Numbered from the stretch's first letter, positions 18,618 to 28,767 are shown. The stretch is 64,000 nucleotides of DNA from Methylophaga lonarensis MPL (GCF_000349205.1 NZ_APHR01000004.1:18641-82640), one strand, 5' to 3'. Numbers and translations are program-made. The notes: generated by a model not told the origin, from the sequence alone.

Positions 18618-18794
18618 ATGCAGGTATTCAAAAAAACGGGCTTGGCCCTCACCGCAGCCATCTTCTCTATTGGCCTGATGGCCTGCAGTCCTGAGGTAGG
18701 TAGTGAAAAGTGGTGTGAGCAATTGCAAGACAAAAGCAAGGCTGACTGGACAGCCAATGAAGCCAAGGATTTTGCCAAACACTGCCTGCTTTGA
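18618..18794 (+). CDS. DUF3012 domain-containing small lipoprotein
   Basis: A 58-residue protein, start ATG 18618 behind a good ribosome site (CAGGGAG). A lipobox (LMACSP) directs cleavage before the cysteine at about residue 23. The mature part (VGSEKWCEQLQDKSKADWT then NEAKDFAKHC) fits the DUF3012 family. Function unknown. Its TGA shares one base with the ATG of the HAD gene. Confidence 0.82.
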   Translation: MQVFKKTGLALTAAIFSIGLMACSPEVGSEKWCEQLQDKSKADWTANEAKDFAKHCLL

Positions 18795-19549
18795 TGTTGT
18801 GCGACCACTACTATGCGCTGGATTTTGATGGTGTTATTTGCGACAGCGCCATCGAAACCGGCATTAGTGGCTGGAAAGCGGCGGTCAGCCTGTGGCCTGA
18901 TTTACCTGCTCAAATGCCTGAACATATCTTGTCCATGTTCAGGCAGGTCAGGCCGGCAATGGAAACCGGCTATGAAGCGATTTTAATCTGTCGGGCACTC
19001 TACAACGGCACCCCCGTTGAACAACTGCTGGAGTTCTTTGCGGACACCATGCAGCAGATGTTATCGGAGTCTGATTGTGATATTACGCAACTGAAAACGG
19101 TGTTTGCAGCCATCCGCGATCATTGGATCAGCGATGATTTCGACGGCTGGTTGGCCAACAACCCTCTCTATCCGGGTATCAAAGAGCTATTACTCAGCAT
19201 CCCTCAGCAGCAACTGTTCATTGTCACCACCAAGCAGGAACGCTTTGTCAGCGCCATTTTGTCTGCAAATGGCATCACGCTTGATGACCGCCATATCTTT
19301 GGTCTGGAAAAACAGCTGAGAAAGCCGTTGATACTCCAACAGTTACAAGCGTTCTGCCAGCCCAAGCCCCTGATATTTGTCGAAGACAGGGTAAACACGC
19401 TGTATGAAGTTATTGAAGATGGCACGCTCAATACTGTGCAACTCGGTCTGGCTGTTTGGGGTTACAACACACCAAAAGATAGACAAATGGCACAACAACA
19501 CTGCCGTGTAAGAATACTGGCCAAACCTGAAGACATCATTTTGTCATAA
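18794..19549 (+). CDS. HAD family hydrolase
   Basis: A 251-residue haloacid-dehalogenase-fold phosphatase: motif I is ALDFDGVICDSA (nucleophile Asp at about 10), motif II is the IVTTK segment, and motif IV FVEDR is near residue 195. A helical cap lies between motifs I and II. The substrate cannot be told from the sequence. It ends the fmt-to-HAD run, coupled to the DUF3012 gene by a 1-base overlap, and is followed by an RND system after about 110 bases. Confidence 0.85.
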   Translation: MLCDHYYALDFDGVICDSAIETGISGWKAAVSLWPDLPAQMPEHILSMFRQVRPAMETGYEAILICRALYNGTPVEQLLEFFADTMQQMLSESDCDITQLKTVFAAIRDHWISDDFDGWLANNPLYPGIKELLLSIPQQQLFIVTTKQERFVSAILSANGITLDDRHIFGLEKQLRKPLILQQLQAFCQPKPLIFVEDRVNTLYEVIEDGTLNTVQLGLAVWGYNTPKDRQMAQQHCRVRILAKPEDIILS

Positions 19550-19660
19550 GACTCATGTATCAACAGACCGTCATCAGGAACTTTACCCGGGCAAATCCCT
19601 CTCAAGCAGTCGATGTCATTCACAATTCGTGGCCAGGCGGCGAAGCCAAATCTTAAGCGC

Positions 19661-20731
19661 ATGAAATTTACTGTCAAAACACCCTTGTTGGTTTTGCTGT
19701 TAATCACACTTGCAGCATGCGAACGCGAGTCCAGTCCGACCACAACACAGCCCAGACCTCATCTGGTTGAAGTGGTCGAGGCTCAGCGCATTGATCTGTC
19801 AGTACGACGTGAACGAACCGGCACACTCAGAGCCATTCAGGAAATACAGATTTTCACCCAGGAAGAAGGTCAGATCACCGAACTGCCATTTTTTGAAGGT
19901 GACAGGGTCAAACGAGGCGAGGTCATAGCCAAACTTGATGATCGACTGCTGCGTGCTCAACTGAATCGAGCATTGGCTTTACAGAAAAAGTCCGAGACTG
20001 ACCTTAATCGCATTCGTGATTTGGTTGAGCGCAGATTGACCACTGCCGCTGAACTTACGCAGATAGAGACCGACCTGGCGATTGCTCAGGCCGATGTCGC
20101 TGCACTGGAAACCCGTCTGGGATTTCTGACGCTGAGATCGCCCATTGATGGTGTCGTCACCGAACGGCGCAGCGAACCTGGCAATATTGCCGATCGATAT
20201 GCCCACATAATGACGCTTGCTGATCAGCAAACTTTGATCACTGAAGTCCGACTATCAGAACTTTTACTGAATCACTTGTCCGTTGGCGATACCGTAGAGC
20301 TCTACATTGATGCCCTTCGCACGGGCTCTGCGGCTCAGACACCCTTGTATGGCGAGATTAGTCGCATCTATCCAGATATCGATCCAATGACCCGCACCGG
20401 CACCGTGGAGATTGCCCTGCATCCGGTACCGCTGGGTGCCAGAGCGGGTCAGTTTGTACGCGTTATTCTTCAAACCCAGCGCTCGGAAAGGTTATTAATT
20501 CCTTTCATCGCTTTGCGTCGTTCCACTGCCCATCCCTATGTTTTCATCATTGACGATGACAACCGAGCGCAAACACGCGCCGTGCAAACCGGTCTGGAAA
20601 TCGGTGATCAAATTGAGATCCTTGAGGGCCTTGAACCGGGTGAGCGACTGGTCATACGTGGCTTCACCAACCTCAGAGACAATCAGCAGGTGACCATTGT
20701 CGGCAGCGCCAGCAATGGTTCGAACCGATGA
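19661..20731 (+). CDS. Efflux RND transporter periplasmic adaptor (lipoprotein)
   Basis: A 356-residue membrane-fusion protein. ATG 19661 gives a lipoprotein signal (LITLAACERE), better than the upstream open frame. Layout: barrel-sandwich halves (GQITELPFFEGDRVKRGEVIAKLDD and later LRSPIDGVVTERRSEPGNI), a coiled-coil hairpin between them (residues about 100-150), then beta-barrel and membrane-proximal domains ending with EGLEPGERLVIRG. Its stop overlaps the start of the pump gene by four bases. Substrate unknown. Confidence 0.9.
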   Translation: MKFTVKTPLLVLLLITLAACERESSPTTTQPRPHLVEVVEAQRIDLSVRRERTGTLRAIQEIQIFTQEEGQITELPFFEGDRVKRGEVIAKLDDRLLRAQLNRALALQKKSETDLNRIRDLVERRLTTAAELTQIETDLAIAQADVAALETRLGFLTLRSPIDGVVTERRSEPGNIADRYAHIMTLADQQTLITEVRLSELLLNHLSVGDTVELYIDALRTGSAAQTPLYGEISRIYPDIDPMTRTGTVEIALHPVPLGARAGQFVRVILQTQRSERLLIPFIALRRSTAHPYVFIIDDDNRAQTRAVQTGLEIGDQIEILEGLEPGERLVIRGFTNLRDNQQVTIVGSASNGSNR

Positions 20732-23700
20732 ACATAAAAGGGGGCGGCCTCGCCGCCTGGTCGATTAAGCACCCCATTGGCGTCAGCATGATTGCCGCCT
20801 CGGTGATTGTGCTCGGCCTGGCGGTACTGAGCCGACTGGCGATTGATTTATTGCCACAAATCATCTATCCGGATATTCGAATTCGTATTCTTGAGCCGGG
20901 CGTGCCCGCCACAGTGATGGAGGACCGCGTCACCAGACTCATTGAGGAGCAGCTGGCCATCACTGAAGGGGCCATCAATGTCAAATCGGCCACCGATTTG
21001 GGCCTGGTGGAAATTGATATCGACTTTGGCTATGACAAGGATATTGATATTGCCTTGCGCGATGCCAGCACCCGGTTGGATCGAGCCCGTTCACAGCTTC
21101 CCTCTTCCATTTCTCTGCTGGAAATCTTCAAACGCGACCCCTCACAAATTCCGGTCACCGAGTTTGTTGTCAGCTCAGATCTGATGAGCATTGTTGATCT
21201 GCGCACCTGGACCGATGATGTGCTCAGTAAATGGTTTATCAATCTACCCGGCGTAGCAGCAGCTGAAATTGGCGGTGGTGTCGAGCGTGAGATTCAGGTG
21301 ATTCCTGATCAACAGCGACTGGCGGCACTGGGTCTGAGTTATCGAGATATTGTGCAGGCCATAGATGGTGCCAATGAGGATATTGCCATCGGACGACTTC
21401 AAATGCCTGGCAGTGAAATTACGGGCCGTATTGCCGGACGCCTTTCAACCGTCGAGGCCATTCGTCAGCTGCCGGTAAGCCGGACTGACAACAACATCAT
21501 TTTGCTGCAGGAAGTGGCAAAAGTGGTTGACTCAAGCGAGGATGAGAGAGTCCTGATTCGGGCCGATGGTGTCAGCGGCATCAAAATGGCGATTCAGAAG
21601 CAGCCTGAAGCAAACACCACCGCGGTGGTTCAGTCTGTTATGCAACAACTGGACTGGCTCATCTCACAAAATGTCATTCCACAAGGCATCGAAGTCACCG
21701 CCGTGACTGACCAATCCATCTACATCAAACAATCCCTGCAAAATGCCGCCTCTGCTGCTCTGGGTGGGGCGGTGCTGGCGATGCTGGTGGTGTATCTGTT
21801 CCTCGGCAATCTCCGTCGTACCTTAATTATTGGCAGTGCGATTCCGATAGCGATGATGTTTACCTTTATCCTGCTCGGTGCCGGTGGCCTGACCCTCAAT
21901 ATCATGACCTTGGGAGGCTTGGCGCTGGGCGTCGGCTTATTGGTCGATAATACGATTGTCATGTTGGAAAATATCTACCGACATCAGTGCCAGCATGAAA
22001 AGCCGCTTGAGGCCGGCACCCATGCCGCTGCAGAGGTCAATGGCCCGATAGTCGCTTCGACCTCGACCAACCTTGCTGCTATTTTGCCGTTTCTGTTTAT
22101 CGGTGGATTAACCGGCTTACTGTTCAGCGAGCTGATCTTCACCATCTCATCAGCCATCTTTGCCTCAATGGTGATCGCGCTGACATTGGTGCCTGCCTAT
22201 GCGGCGAAAGTCACTGAAATAGGCAGCAACCCCATTCGACGTGGTGTTGATGCCGTTGTCGAACTTCTGCAACGCGGCTATGGCAAGCTGATTCGACTGT
22301 TATTGAAAATCAAACTACTGGTCATCGCCTTGTTTATTACCGGATTTGCCGTAATGTTGCCCGTTTTCACCAGCGGCAATCAGATTTTGCTACCCAACAT
22401 TGATGATGGCCGGGTGGAAATGCGCATGACTTCGGATGCAGGTGTTTCTGTAGAAGAAATGGATGCCAATGTGCAGCGCATTGAACAAATCATTGCCGCC
22501 AAATCCGAAACAGACACCATTTTCACTTTGGTGGGCGGCACGGTTTTTGGCCGCTCTCAACGTGAAGAACCCAGCCGGGCACAAATGACCGTGCAATTAG
22601 TGCCCCTGTCACAACGTGATGTCAGAACGCCGGAATGGATTCGGGAATTACGCAAAGAAATTAATGATTTGCAGATACCCGGACTCAGGGTATTTGTGTT
22701 TCAACGCGGTATTCGCGGACTAAGAACTCACAGTGGCGATGAAGACATCAGCCTCAGACTGCAAGGTGAAGATTTGCTGGTGATGAAGCAGATAGCCGAT
22801 GAAATTGCCGACAAGATGCGACAAATCCCCTTGCTGGAGAATGTTGAACACTCGGCTGAAGATGAACGCTTTGAACTATCCATCAATCTCAATCGAATCC
22901 GTGCCGAATCACTCGGCCTGTCGATGTCCGATCTGGCCGAAGCTGCTCAAATTGCGCTGCAAGGTCGCGTCATCAGTGACTTCCAGCAGGGTAACCGCAC
23001 CTACAATATCAGGCTACGTTTGCCACAGGAGGAAATCAATTCACCACAGGCACTGCAATCGGTGATTCTGTTCCCGGCGGGCAATGATGGCATGCCCGTG
23101 TATCTTGGAGACGTTGCTGAAATTGAGTTACTGGCCACCCCATCCAGAATTCGCCGGGAAAACCAGATGCGTATTGTCGAACTTTCTGCAGCACTGGCGG
23201 CCGAGGCGACATTGGGAGAAGCATTGATTCAGCTTGATGAATGCGTCAGTCACTGGATCTGCCAGCAGGCTATACACTCTACGATGGCGGTCAGCGCGAG
23301 GCACTGGAACAACAACAAAGACAGAACATGCTGTTGCTCGGTCTGGCGTTATTTTTGGTGCTGGTGGTGATGGCCATTCAGTATGAATCACTGCTCAACC
23401 CGATCATTATTCTGCTCAGTGTGCCGTTTGCTGCAATCGGCGTGGCAATGGGGGTGTACTGGTTGAATTTGCCACTCTCCATGCCAATCTGGCTGGGCAC
23501 AATCATGCTGGTCGGCATAGTGGTCAACAACGCCATTTTACTGGTCAACTACATAGAGCTTGAACGGTTAAAAACCGCCAATCTGACCGAAGCAATTATT
23601 GCTGCCGTTCGTTTAAGGCTGCGTCCCATCCTGATGACAACACTGAGTACCGTCATGGGAATGCTGCCGCTGGCGATTGGTTTTGGTGAAGGATCGGAGA

Positions 23701-23837
23701 TGCTGCAACCACTGGCGATCGCCGTGGTATGGGGACTAAGCTTTTCGATGCTGGTGAGTTTGATGCTGGTACCGCTGGTCTATCATCTGTTTCATGCCAT
23801 TAAAGACAGAAACAATCCAAAGGTCATCATCGGTTGA
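20728..23837 (+). pseudogene. RND efflux pump permease, broken by one frameshift
   Basis: A full-length RND pump (about 1,035 codons) is present but in two frames. The first runs from 20728 and carries TM1, the first porter domain, TM2-6 (with LLVDNTIVMLENI in TM4), TM7 and most of the second porter domain. At about 23241-23250 the frame shifts by -1 (one base missing, or two added), and the remainder in the other frame, from about 23241 to 23837, carries AGYTLYDGGQREALEQQQRQ and the last five membrane helices. No slippery heptamer is visible at the junction. Either a real loss-of-function mutation or a sequence error. The adaptor upstream is intact. Confidence 0.88.
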
Positions 23838-23851
23838 GTTGTGGAGAAAAA

Positions 23852-23928
23852 TGGCGGAGCGGACGGGACTCGAACCCGCGACCTCCGGCGTGACAGGCCA
23901 GCATTCTAACCAACTGAACTACCGCTCC
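23852..23928 (-). tRNA. tRNA-Asp (GTC anticodon)
   Basis: The minus strand folds as a full cloverleaf: 7-bp acceptor stem (GGAGCGG with CCGCTCC), D arm with AGTTGGTTAGA, anticodon stem CTGGC/GCCGG around loop CTGTCAC (anticodon GTC), T arm GCGGG-TTCGAGT-CCCGT, discriminator G and an encoded CCA. It closely resembles E. coli tRNA-Asp. A 7-bp hairpin (23940-23946 with 23956-23962) and a TATATT -10-like box (23971-23976) lie just upstream on the minus strand; no clear -35 box is seen. Confidence 0.97.
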
Positions 23929-24011
23929 GCTGTATCTCCCTTTCGCCCGAATGGCGCGAAAGAAGCGTGCAATATACAGCAAAAAATTTAAAGGTGTTAG
24001 CGCTATTTAAT

Positions 24012-24048
24012 AAAAAACCCGCCGAGCGCTTGGCCGGGCGGGTTTTTT
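24012..24048. terminator. Strong bidirectional rho-independent terminator
   Basis: AAAAAACCCGCC pairs perfectly with GGCGGGTTTTTT around a 13-base loop, giving a GC-rich stem with T6 on both strands. On the minus strand it lies directly behind the cupredoxin gene and separates it from tRNA-Asp. Confidence 0.9.
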
Positions 24049-24066
24049 GTCTGACAGGGCCGCTAT

Positions 24067-24861
24067 TTACATGGCATCGGCAACTGCCAGCGCTTGCCTG
24101 ACCAGTCGACCAGCCGCGCCGCGTGCACCAGCATTGCGAATCTCTTCGATGTTAACAGGGTTACCGACGATAATCGCACCGCCCATCGCTGAACCAAAAT
24201 GAGGTGTGCACTTGTACACATAAATACCTTCCTGGGTAAAGGTACGGCTGTAATTCTGGCTCATTTCTGAATGCCAGTGTGCTGCACCTTCTGGGATCAA
24301 CCCCTCCAGTGATTGAGTATCATGGGTCGGCATATTCACCCAGGAAACGGTATCGCCTGGCTGAATGGTAACGACTACTGGGTTGAATACCAGTGCTTCT
24401 GCCGTCACCACATGTGTTTGCGCTTGTGCAGTTGTCGCAGCAGGCGCGATTTGTTCTTCAGTGGTTGCCGCCAGCTCTTCGACCAGTTGATCTGCCTGCT
24501 CACGCCCTTCGGCAGCTTGTTGAGCTGCGGCATCAATAGCCGCCTGAGCAATATCAGTCACATCTTCTGTCGATTCCACAGCGGCTTCGGTGGCCTGTTC
24601 CACGACTTCTGTTGCCGAATCCACCACCTCTTCTTCAACAACGCTTTCCATAGCTTGTTGTTCTTCTGCAATCAGTTGCTCAAGCGCTTCATCGGTCAAG
24701 GCTTCAGTGTCTTCTGCCGGTGCTACTTGCTGTACCTGACGTGGCGCCACTTCCCGATAGGCATCATTGGTTCCGAAGAAAACGCTCGAAACAGCAACCA
24801 ACACAAACAGGGCAACTGCAACCATGATTACAGCGGTAATCGTTGCTTTGGATTTAAACAT
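24067..24861 (-). CDS. Membrane-anchored pseudoazurin-like cupredoxin with acidic stalk
   Basis: A 264-residue blue-copper protein of unusual build. An N-terminal membrane helix (about 8-28) is followed by a stalk of about 115 residues (35-150) rich in Glu, Ala and Val, probably helical or disordered, then a pseudoazurin-type domain. The type 1 copper ligands are all present: His180, Cys218, His221 and Met226 (KCTPHFGSAMGG). The helical tail (AGARGAAGRLVRQAL) matches the soluble pseudoazurin at 36330-36755. The likely role is electron transfer at the periplasmic face of the inner membrane; the uncleaved anchor is inferred from the absence of a clear cleavage site. Confidence 0.85.
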   Translation of the reverse strand: MFKSKATITAVIMVAVALFVLVAVSSVFFGTNDAYREVAPRQVQQVAPAEDTEALTDEALEQLIAEEQQAMESVVEEEVVDSATEVVEQATEAAVESTEDVTDIAQAAIDAAAQQAAEGREQADQLVEELAATTEEQIAPAATTAQAQTHVVTAEALVFNPVVVTIQPGDTVSWVNMPTHDTQSLEGLIPEGAAHWHSEMSQNYSRTFTQEGIYVYKCTPHFGSAMGGAIIVGNPVNIEEIRNAGARGAAGRLVRQALAVADAM

Positions 24862-25071
24862 AGGGTCTCCTTAAACACTTCTGAACTTCATCAGAAATAA
24901 TAGCATCATTGGGTAAGATATCCTCGACTGAATAGGGAAAATCTATGCGATAATGATCTCTGTCAATAAACGCAGGGCGCAGGCCCGGCGTTCCTCTGTT
25001 GTTACAGCTTGCCGATCCTGCTTGTTAGCCGACACAGGCAACAATTCGGCTGACTTTCTGTTGGAATCTCT

Positions 25072-26406
25072 ATGACATTCTCAAACCTGAGCCTTGCTGA
25101 TCCGATTTTGCGTGCACTGGAAAAAGCAGGCTACACAACGCCATCACCCATTCAGCAAGCGGTGATTCCAGAGATACTCGCCGGCAAGGATGTGATGGCC
25201 GCCGCCCAAACGGGTACAGGCAAAACCGCCGGATTCACACTGCCTATTCTTCAACGGCTCAGCCTTGGACAAAAAGCCGGCCCCAACCAGGCACGCTGTC
25301 TGATTCTGACCCCAACACGTGAACTGGCGGCACAGGTCGGCGAGAGCGTTACCAACTATGGACAGTTTTTGCCTCTTCGCAGTGCTGTGGTGTTTGGTGG
25401 CGTAAGCATCAATCCACAAATGATGAAGCTGCGAAAAGGTATTGATGTGCTGGTGGCCACCCCGGGAAGGCTACTGGATTTATATCGCCAGAATGCTGTG
25501 CGCTTCAATCATCTGGAAGTGCTGGTATTAGACGAAGCGGATCGGATGCTCGATATGGGCTTTATTCACGATATCCGCAAGATCCAGGCCCTGTTGCCCG
25601 GCAAACGACAAAACCTGCTGTTTTCAGCCACTTTCTCAACTGAGATTCGCGAACTGGCCAGAAGATTCATGCATCAGCCAGTGGAAATTTCGGTCAGCCC
25701 GGCCAATACCACCGCAACCTCAGTGAAACAATGGATTTTCCCGGTTGATAAAAAGCAAAAGCCGGCACTGCTGACTCACCTGATTGCTGAAAATAACTGG
25801 CATCAGGTGCTGGTATTCAGCAGAACCAAACATGGCGCCAACAAACTGAGCCAGCACCTGGATCAGCAAGGTATCAACGCCGCAGCAATTCACGGCAACA
25901 AGAGCCAGAATGCCCGCACCAAAGCACTGGCAGATTTCAAAGCGGGCAAAATACAGGTTCTGGTTGCCACCGATATCGCGGCTCGCGGGCTGGATATCGA
26001 TCAACTGCCACATGTGATTAATGTCGATCTGCCAAATGTGCCGGAAGACTATGTGCACCGCATCGGGCGCACCGGCCGTGCGGGTGCCAACGGTGAAGCC
26101 ATCTCACTGGTCAGTGCTGATGAAATTGATCAACTCAATGCCATCGAGCGCTTAATTGGCAAACAGTTACCACGCGAGTATGAGCCGGGCTTTGAACCGG
26201 TGCATGAATTACCTGCATCCAAATCACCGACCCAAGCTGTCAAAAAGAAACGGCCTCGCACACAGCATCATGACGGTCAACGCTCCGAAACCGCACAAGG
26301 CAAAAAAAATCACCAACGCACACGACCACAAACACCTGCATCCGGCGACAAACCTTCCTCACTTGCCAGGAGGCGCCGTAGACCGCGCAACCGCAACTCA
26401 GCATGA
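25072..26406 (+). CDS. rhlE: DEAD-box ATP-dependent RNA helicase RhlE
   Basis: A 444-residue RNA helicase. Motifs in order: Q motif ([13 protein letters not shown]), Walker [29 protein letters not shown] with [16 protein letters not shown], then in the second RecA domain [14 protein letters not shown] and [10 protein letters not shown]. The C-terminal tail of about 70 residues is Lys/Arg-rich and typical of RhlE. The likely role is ribosome assembly and RNA decay. A leader of about 110 bases with a GATAAT box near 24950 precedes it, so a long 5' UTR is possible but unproven. Confidence 0.95.
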   Translation: MTFSNLSLADPILRALEKAGYTTPSPIQQAVIPEILAGKDVMAAAQTGTGKTAGFTLPILQRLSLGQKAGPNQARCLILTPTRELAAQVGESVTNYGQFLPLRSAVVFGGVSINPQMMKLRKGIDVLVATPGRLLDLYRQNAVRFNHLEVLVLDEADRMLDMGFIHDIRKIQALLPGKRQNLLFSATFSTEIRELARRFMHQPVEISVSPANTTATSVKQWIFPVDKKQKPALLTHLIAENNWHQVLVFSRTKHGANKLSQHLDQQGINAAAIHGNKSQNARTKALADFKAGKIQVLVATDIAARGLDIDQLPHVINVDLPNVPEDYVHRIGRTGRAGANGEAISLVSADEIDQLNAIERLIGKQLPREYEPGFEPVHELPASKSPTQAVKKKRPRTQHHDGQRSETAQGKKNHQRTRPQTPASGDKPSSLARRRRRPRNRNSA

Positions 26407-26424
26407 GCCTGCCGGGTTTGATAA

Positions 26425-26434
26425 CCCCCCCCCC
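26425..26434. repeat. C10 homopolymer tract upstream of TonB receptor gene
   Basis: Ten consecutive C residues lie 18 bases after the rhlE stop and 126 bases before the TonB receptor start. They form the 3' side of a weak GGGTT-TGAT-AACCC hairpin. Such tracts are prone to slipped-strand length change; in this position they could alter spacing upstream of the receptor promoter. It is the only such C tract I noticed in the window. Confidence 0.6.
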
Positions 26435-26456
26435 TAAAACTGGCTGGCAGCATTTA

Positions 26457-26502
26457 TTCCCGAAAAATCGGGAAAAATTCCCATAATAGGAATTTTTCCT
26501 AT
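26457..26502. promoter_or_regulatory. Overlapping palindromes upstream of first TonB receptor, operator-like
   Basis: Four nested inverted repeats: TTCCCGA-AAAA-TCGGGAA (26457-26474), GGGAA-AAA-TTCCC (26470-26482), AAAAATTCC...GGAATTTTT (26473-26497) and ATAGGAA-TTT-TTCCTAT (26486-26502). The last one ends in AGGAATTTTTCCT at 26488-26500, exactly 61 bases before the ATG. An almost identical motif at the same distance precedes the second receptor. It does not match the Fur consensus. Confidence 0.55.
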
Positions 26503-26560
26503 ACGCTTTGGCGGCTAATTTCAGATAAGTTGTGTTCAATAATCTGACGATGGAGACACC

Positions 26561-28756
26561 ATGAAACCGACGCCAAAGCTACTCAGTACAATTATCCTGA
26601 CTTCACTGATGGGGAGCAGCGCTATCGGCCTGGCTGATGAAACCGTGAGTTCAGAGGACATTGCAGGCAGTCCGCTTGACGTAGGTGTTATGACCGTTGT
26701 TGGTGTGTTACCAGATAATCTGGAAAGTGTCTCCGGCTCCTACCAAATCATCGACTCAGAGTACCTCGAAGATCGGCGTCCACTTTCTATCAAGGAAACC
26801 CTGCATACCGTGCCCGGCTTGAACGTTGTACCTGACGGCAGCATGAGTTTCGATCTTAACCTCGGTATTCGTGGCCTCAACCCAAGACGCAGTTCCAAGG
26901 CCATGATCATGGAAGATGGCATGCCACTCCAACTGGCTCCGTATGTGGATCCCGTCAATCATTTCGCACCGCACCCTGCGATCATCGACCGGGTTGAAGT
27001 AATTAAAGGTGCCGGTCAAATTTTACATGGCCCACAAACGCTTGGCGGCGCAGTTAACTTCATCACCAGACCCGTTCCCAGAAACGGAGAAGTCGAAGGG
27101 TCTGTGACTTCCAGCTTTGGCAACCAGAGTTATCGCTTCCTGCATGGGAATGTCGGCTGGGGCAATGACATCGGCGGTATCATGCTTGATGCGACACAAC
27201 GTAGAGGCGATGGTATTTTCCGAGGCGCCGAATACGACATCAAGGAATACCGGATTAAAGGTGAACTGGACATTACCGATCGGCAGACGGTGATGATGAA
27301 GTACACTTACACCGATGATGATCGCAATCAGACCGAGGACTATCTGACGCGTGATGAGTATGCACAGAATAAATTCAGACACCGGACAGCCAAGTTCGAC
27401 AGGTTCGAGCAAGAACGCCACAGCGTCCAGCTAAAGCATCTGTTTGACGTCAATGATCAATTCCGACTGACATCTCAGGCGTATTACAACGATATTTTCA
27501 GACAAGGCACGCGCTATAGCCGCGCAGGAAACGTGGTCGATGATGGTAATGGCAATCTGGTTTCCACCTATCAAAGCTGTAATGGTCTGAGACGACAAGT
27601 TGCTCTGACTGATGAAGATCCGGCAAATTGCGGTGCCAGACTCGCACCTCGCCAATATTACACCTGGGGTGCGGAAACACGCGCCGACTTTGCACACAAC
27701 CTGTTTGGTCTTGAAAATGAGACGATTGCCGGGCTTCGTTATCACGAAGACACCGCCGTCAGAAAAGAGAGCTGGGCCAGAACACGTGCTGAAGTGAGAG
27801 ACTTTAACGCCGCCTACGAAGAAAATCTGTTCGGCAGGAATTCGCACTGGACCTTGCGCGCCAGAGCTATCTCCTACTATGCCCAAAACACGACCTTTGT
27901 CGGTGACTGGGCGATTACTCCGGGATTCAGGGTGGAAAGACTGCGTAGCAGCTTCGACGACAACCTCAACAACACTCGAACCAGCCGTAGTCAGACAGAA
28001 TTTCTACCCAGCTTTGGCGTCGCCTGGTCAGGCATCGACAATACCACCGTATTTGCAGGTGTTCACAAAGGCTTGTCACCGGCTCGCGCCAACCGCGAAT
28101 CCATCGGTGTTTCGGCCAAACCAGAAAAAAGCACCATGTACGAGTTGGGCCTGAGAAGCAATTATCTGACAGGTGTATATTTCGAAGCCACCCTGTTCCA
28201 TGCTCGCAACAAAGATACCCTGGCTGATGATGATGGTGATTTCTTCAATATCGGCAAGAGCGAAAGAACAGGGATTGAAATCGCCAGCCGCATCAATTTC
28301 GGCGATATCATGGGGACGGCCAATAACTTCTATATCTCAGGTGCATGGACCCATGTTCCCTATGCCAAATACAAGGATGATGCTTTTGACATAGACGGTG
28401 ATCCGATCACTAATCGTGGCAACCGTCTCGAATATGCGCCGCGTAACCTGGTCAATCTGGACTTTGGCTACGAACATATCAGTGGTGTGGACGCTCGTAT
28501 CGGTTTACAACATGTCGGCAAACAAATGCCTGACTCGCTAAATCGTCGAGAGGAAGATGCGACAGGTCGTCGTGGCATTATTCCCAGCTACACGGTTTGG
28601 AATGCCACTGTTAACTATCGGGTACCAAATTCCGGTGTCACCTTGTTTGCCAGTGTAGAAAACCTGTTTGACAAGGAATATCTGGTCAGCCGTAACTCAG
28701 GAAAACTTCCTGGACGTGAGCGTTTATTCCTCGGTGGTATCACCTACGACTTTTAA
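26561..28756 (+). CDS. TonB-dependent outer-membrane receptor, FecA-like
   Basis: A 731-residue receptor. Signal peptide (about 1-25), a possible TonB box near VMTVVGV, plug domain at about 50-170 (SIKETLHTVPGLNVV, IMEDGMPLQLAPY, DRVEVIKGAGQILHGPQTLGG), then a 22-strand-type barrel ending GGITYDF with the C-terminal Phe needed for outer-membrane insertion. The plug resembles FecA and other Fe-siderophore receptors, but the ligand is not determined; no siderophore genes or sigma/anti-sigma pair lie nearby. It has a tandem paralogue directly downstream. Confidence 0.92.
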   Translation: MKPTPKLLSTIILTSLMGSSAIGLADETVSSEDIAGSPLDVGVMTVVGVLPDNLESVSGSYQIIDSEYLEDRRPLSIKETLHTVPGLNVVPDGSMSFDLNLGIRGLNPRRSSKAMIMEDGMPLQLAPYVDPVNHFAPHPAIIDRVEVIKGAGQILHGPQTLGGAVNFITRPVPRNGEVEGSVTSSFGNQSYRFLHGNVGWGNDIGGIMLDATQRRGDGIFRGAEYDIKEYRIKGELDITDRQTVMMKYTYTDDDRNQTEDYLTRDEYAQNKFRHRTAKFDRFEQERHSVQLKHLFDVNDQFRLTSQAYYNDIFRQGTRYSRAGNVVDDGNGNLVSTYQSCNGLRRQVALTDEDPANCGARLAPRQYYTWGAETRADFAHNLFGLENETIAGLRYHEDTAVRKESWARTRAEVRDFNAAYEENLFGRNSHWTLRARAISYYAQNTTFVGDWAITPGFRVERLRSSFDDNLNNTRTSRSQTEFLPSFGVAWSGIDNTTVFAGVHKGLSPARANRESIGVSAKPEKSTMYELGLRSNYLTGVYFEATLFHARNKDTLADDDGDFFNIGKSERTGIEIASRINFGDIMGTANNFYISGAWTHVPYAKYKDDAFDIDGDPITNRGNRLEYAPRNLVNLDFGYEHISGVDARIGLQHVGKQMPDSLNRREEDATGRRGIIPSYTVWNATVNYRVPNSGVTLFASVENLFDKEYLVSRNSGKLPGRERLFLGGITYDF

Positions 28757-28767
28757 AGGATTTTCAA

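Noticed and set aside
23230..23260. Programmed -1 frameshifting in the RND pump
   Set aside because: No X-XXY-YYZ heptamer or downstream hairpin is visible at the junction, so a mutation or read error is simpler.
23794..23991. 65-codon plus-strand ORF with ERTGLEPATSGVTGQ
   Set aside because: It is the well-known false ORF read through the antisense of a tRNA; the tRNA-Asp explains the sequence.
24313..24900. 195-codon ORF opposite the stalked cupredoxin
   Set aside because: Created by the low-complexity Glu/Ala stalk on the other strand; Cys/Phe-rich composition and no recognisable family.
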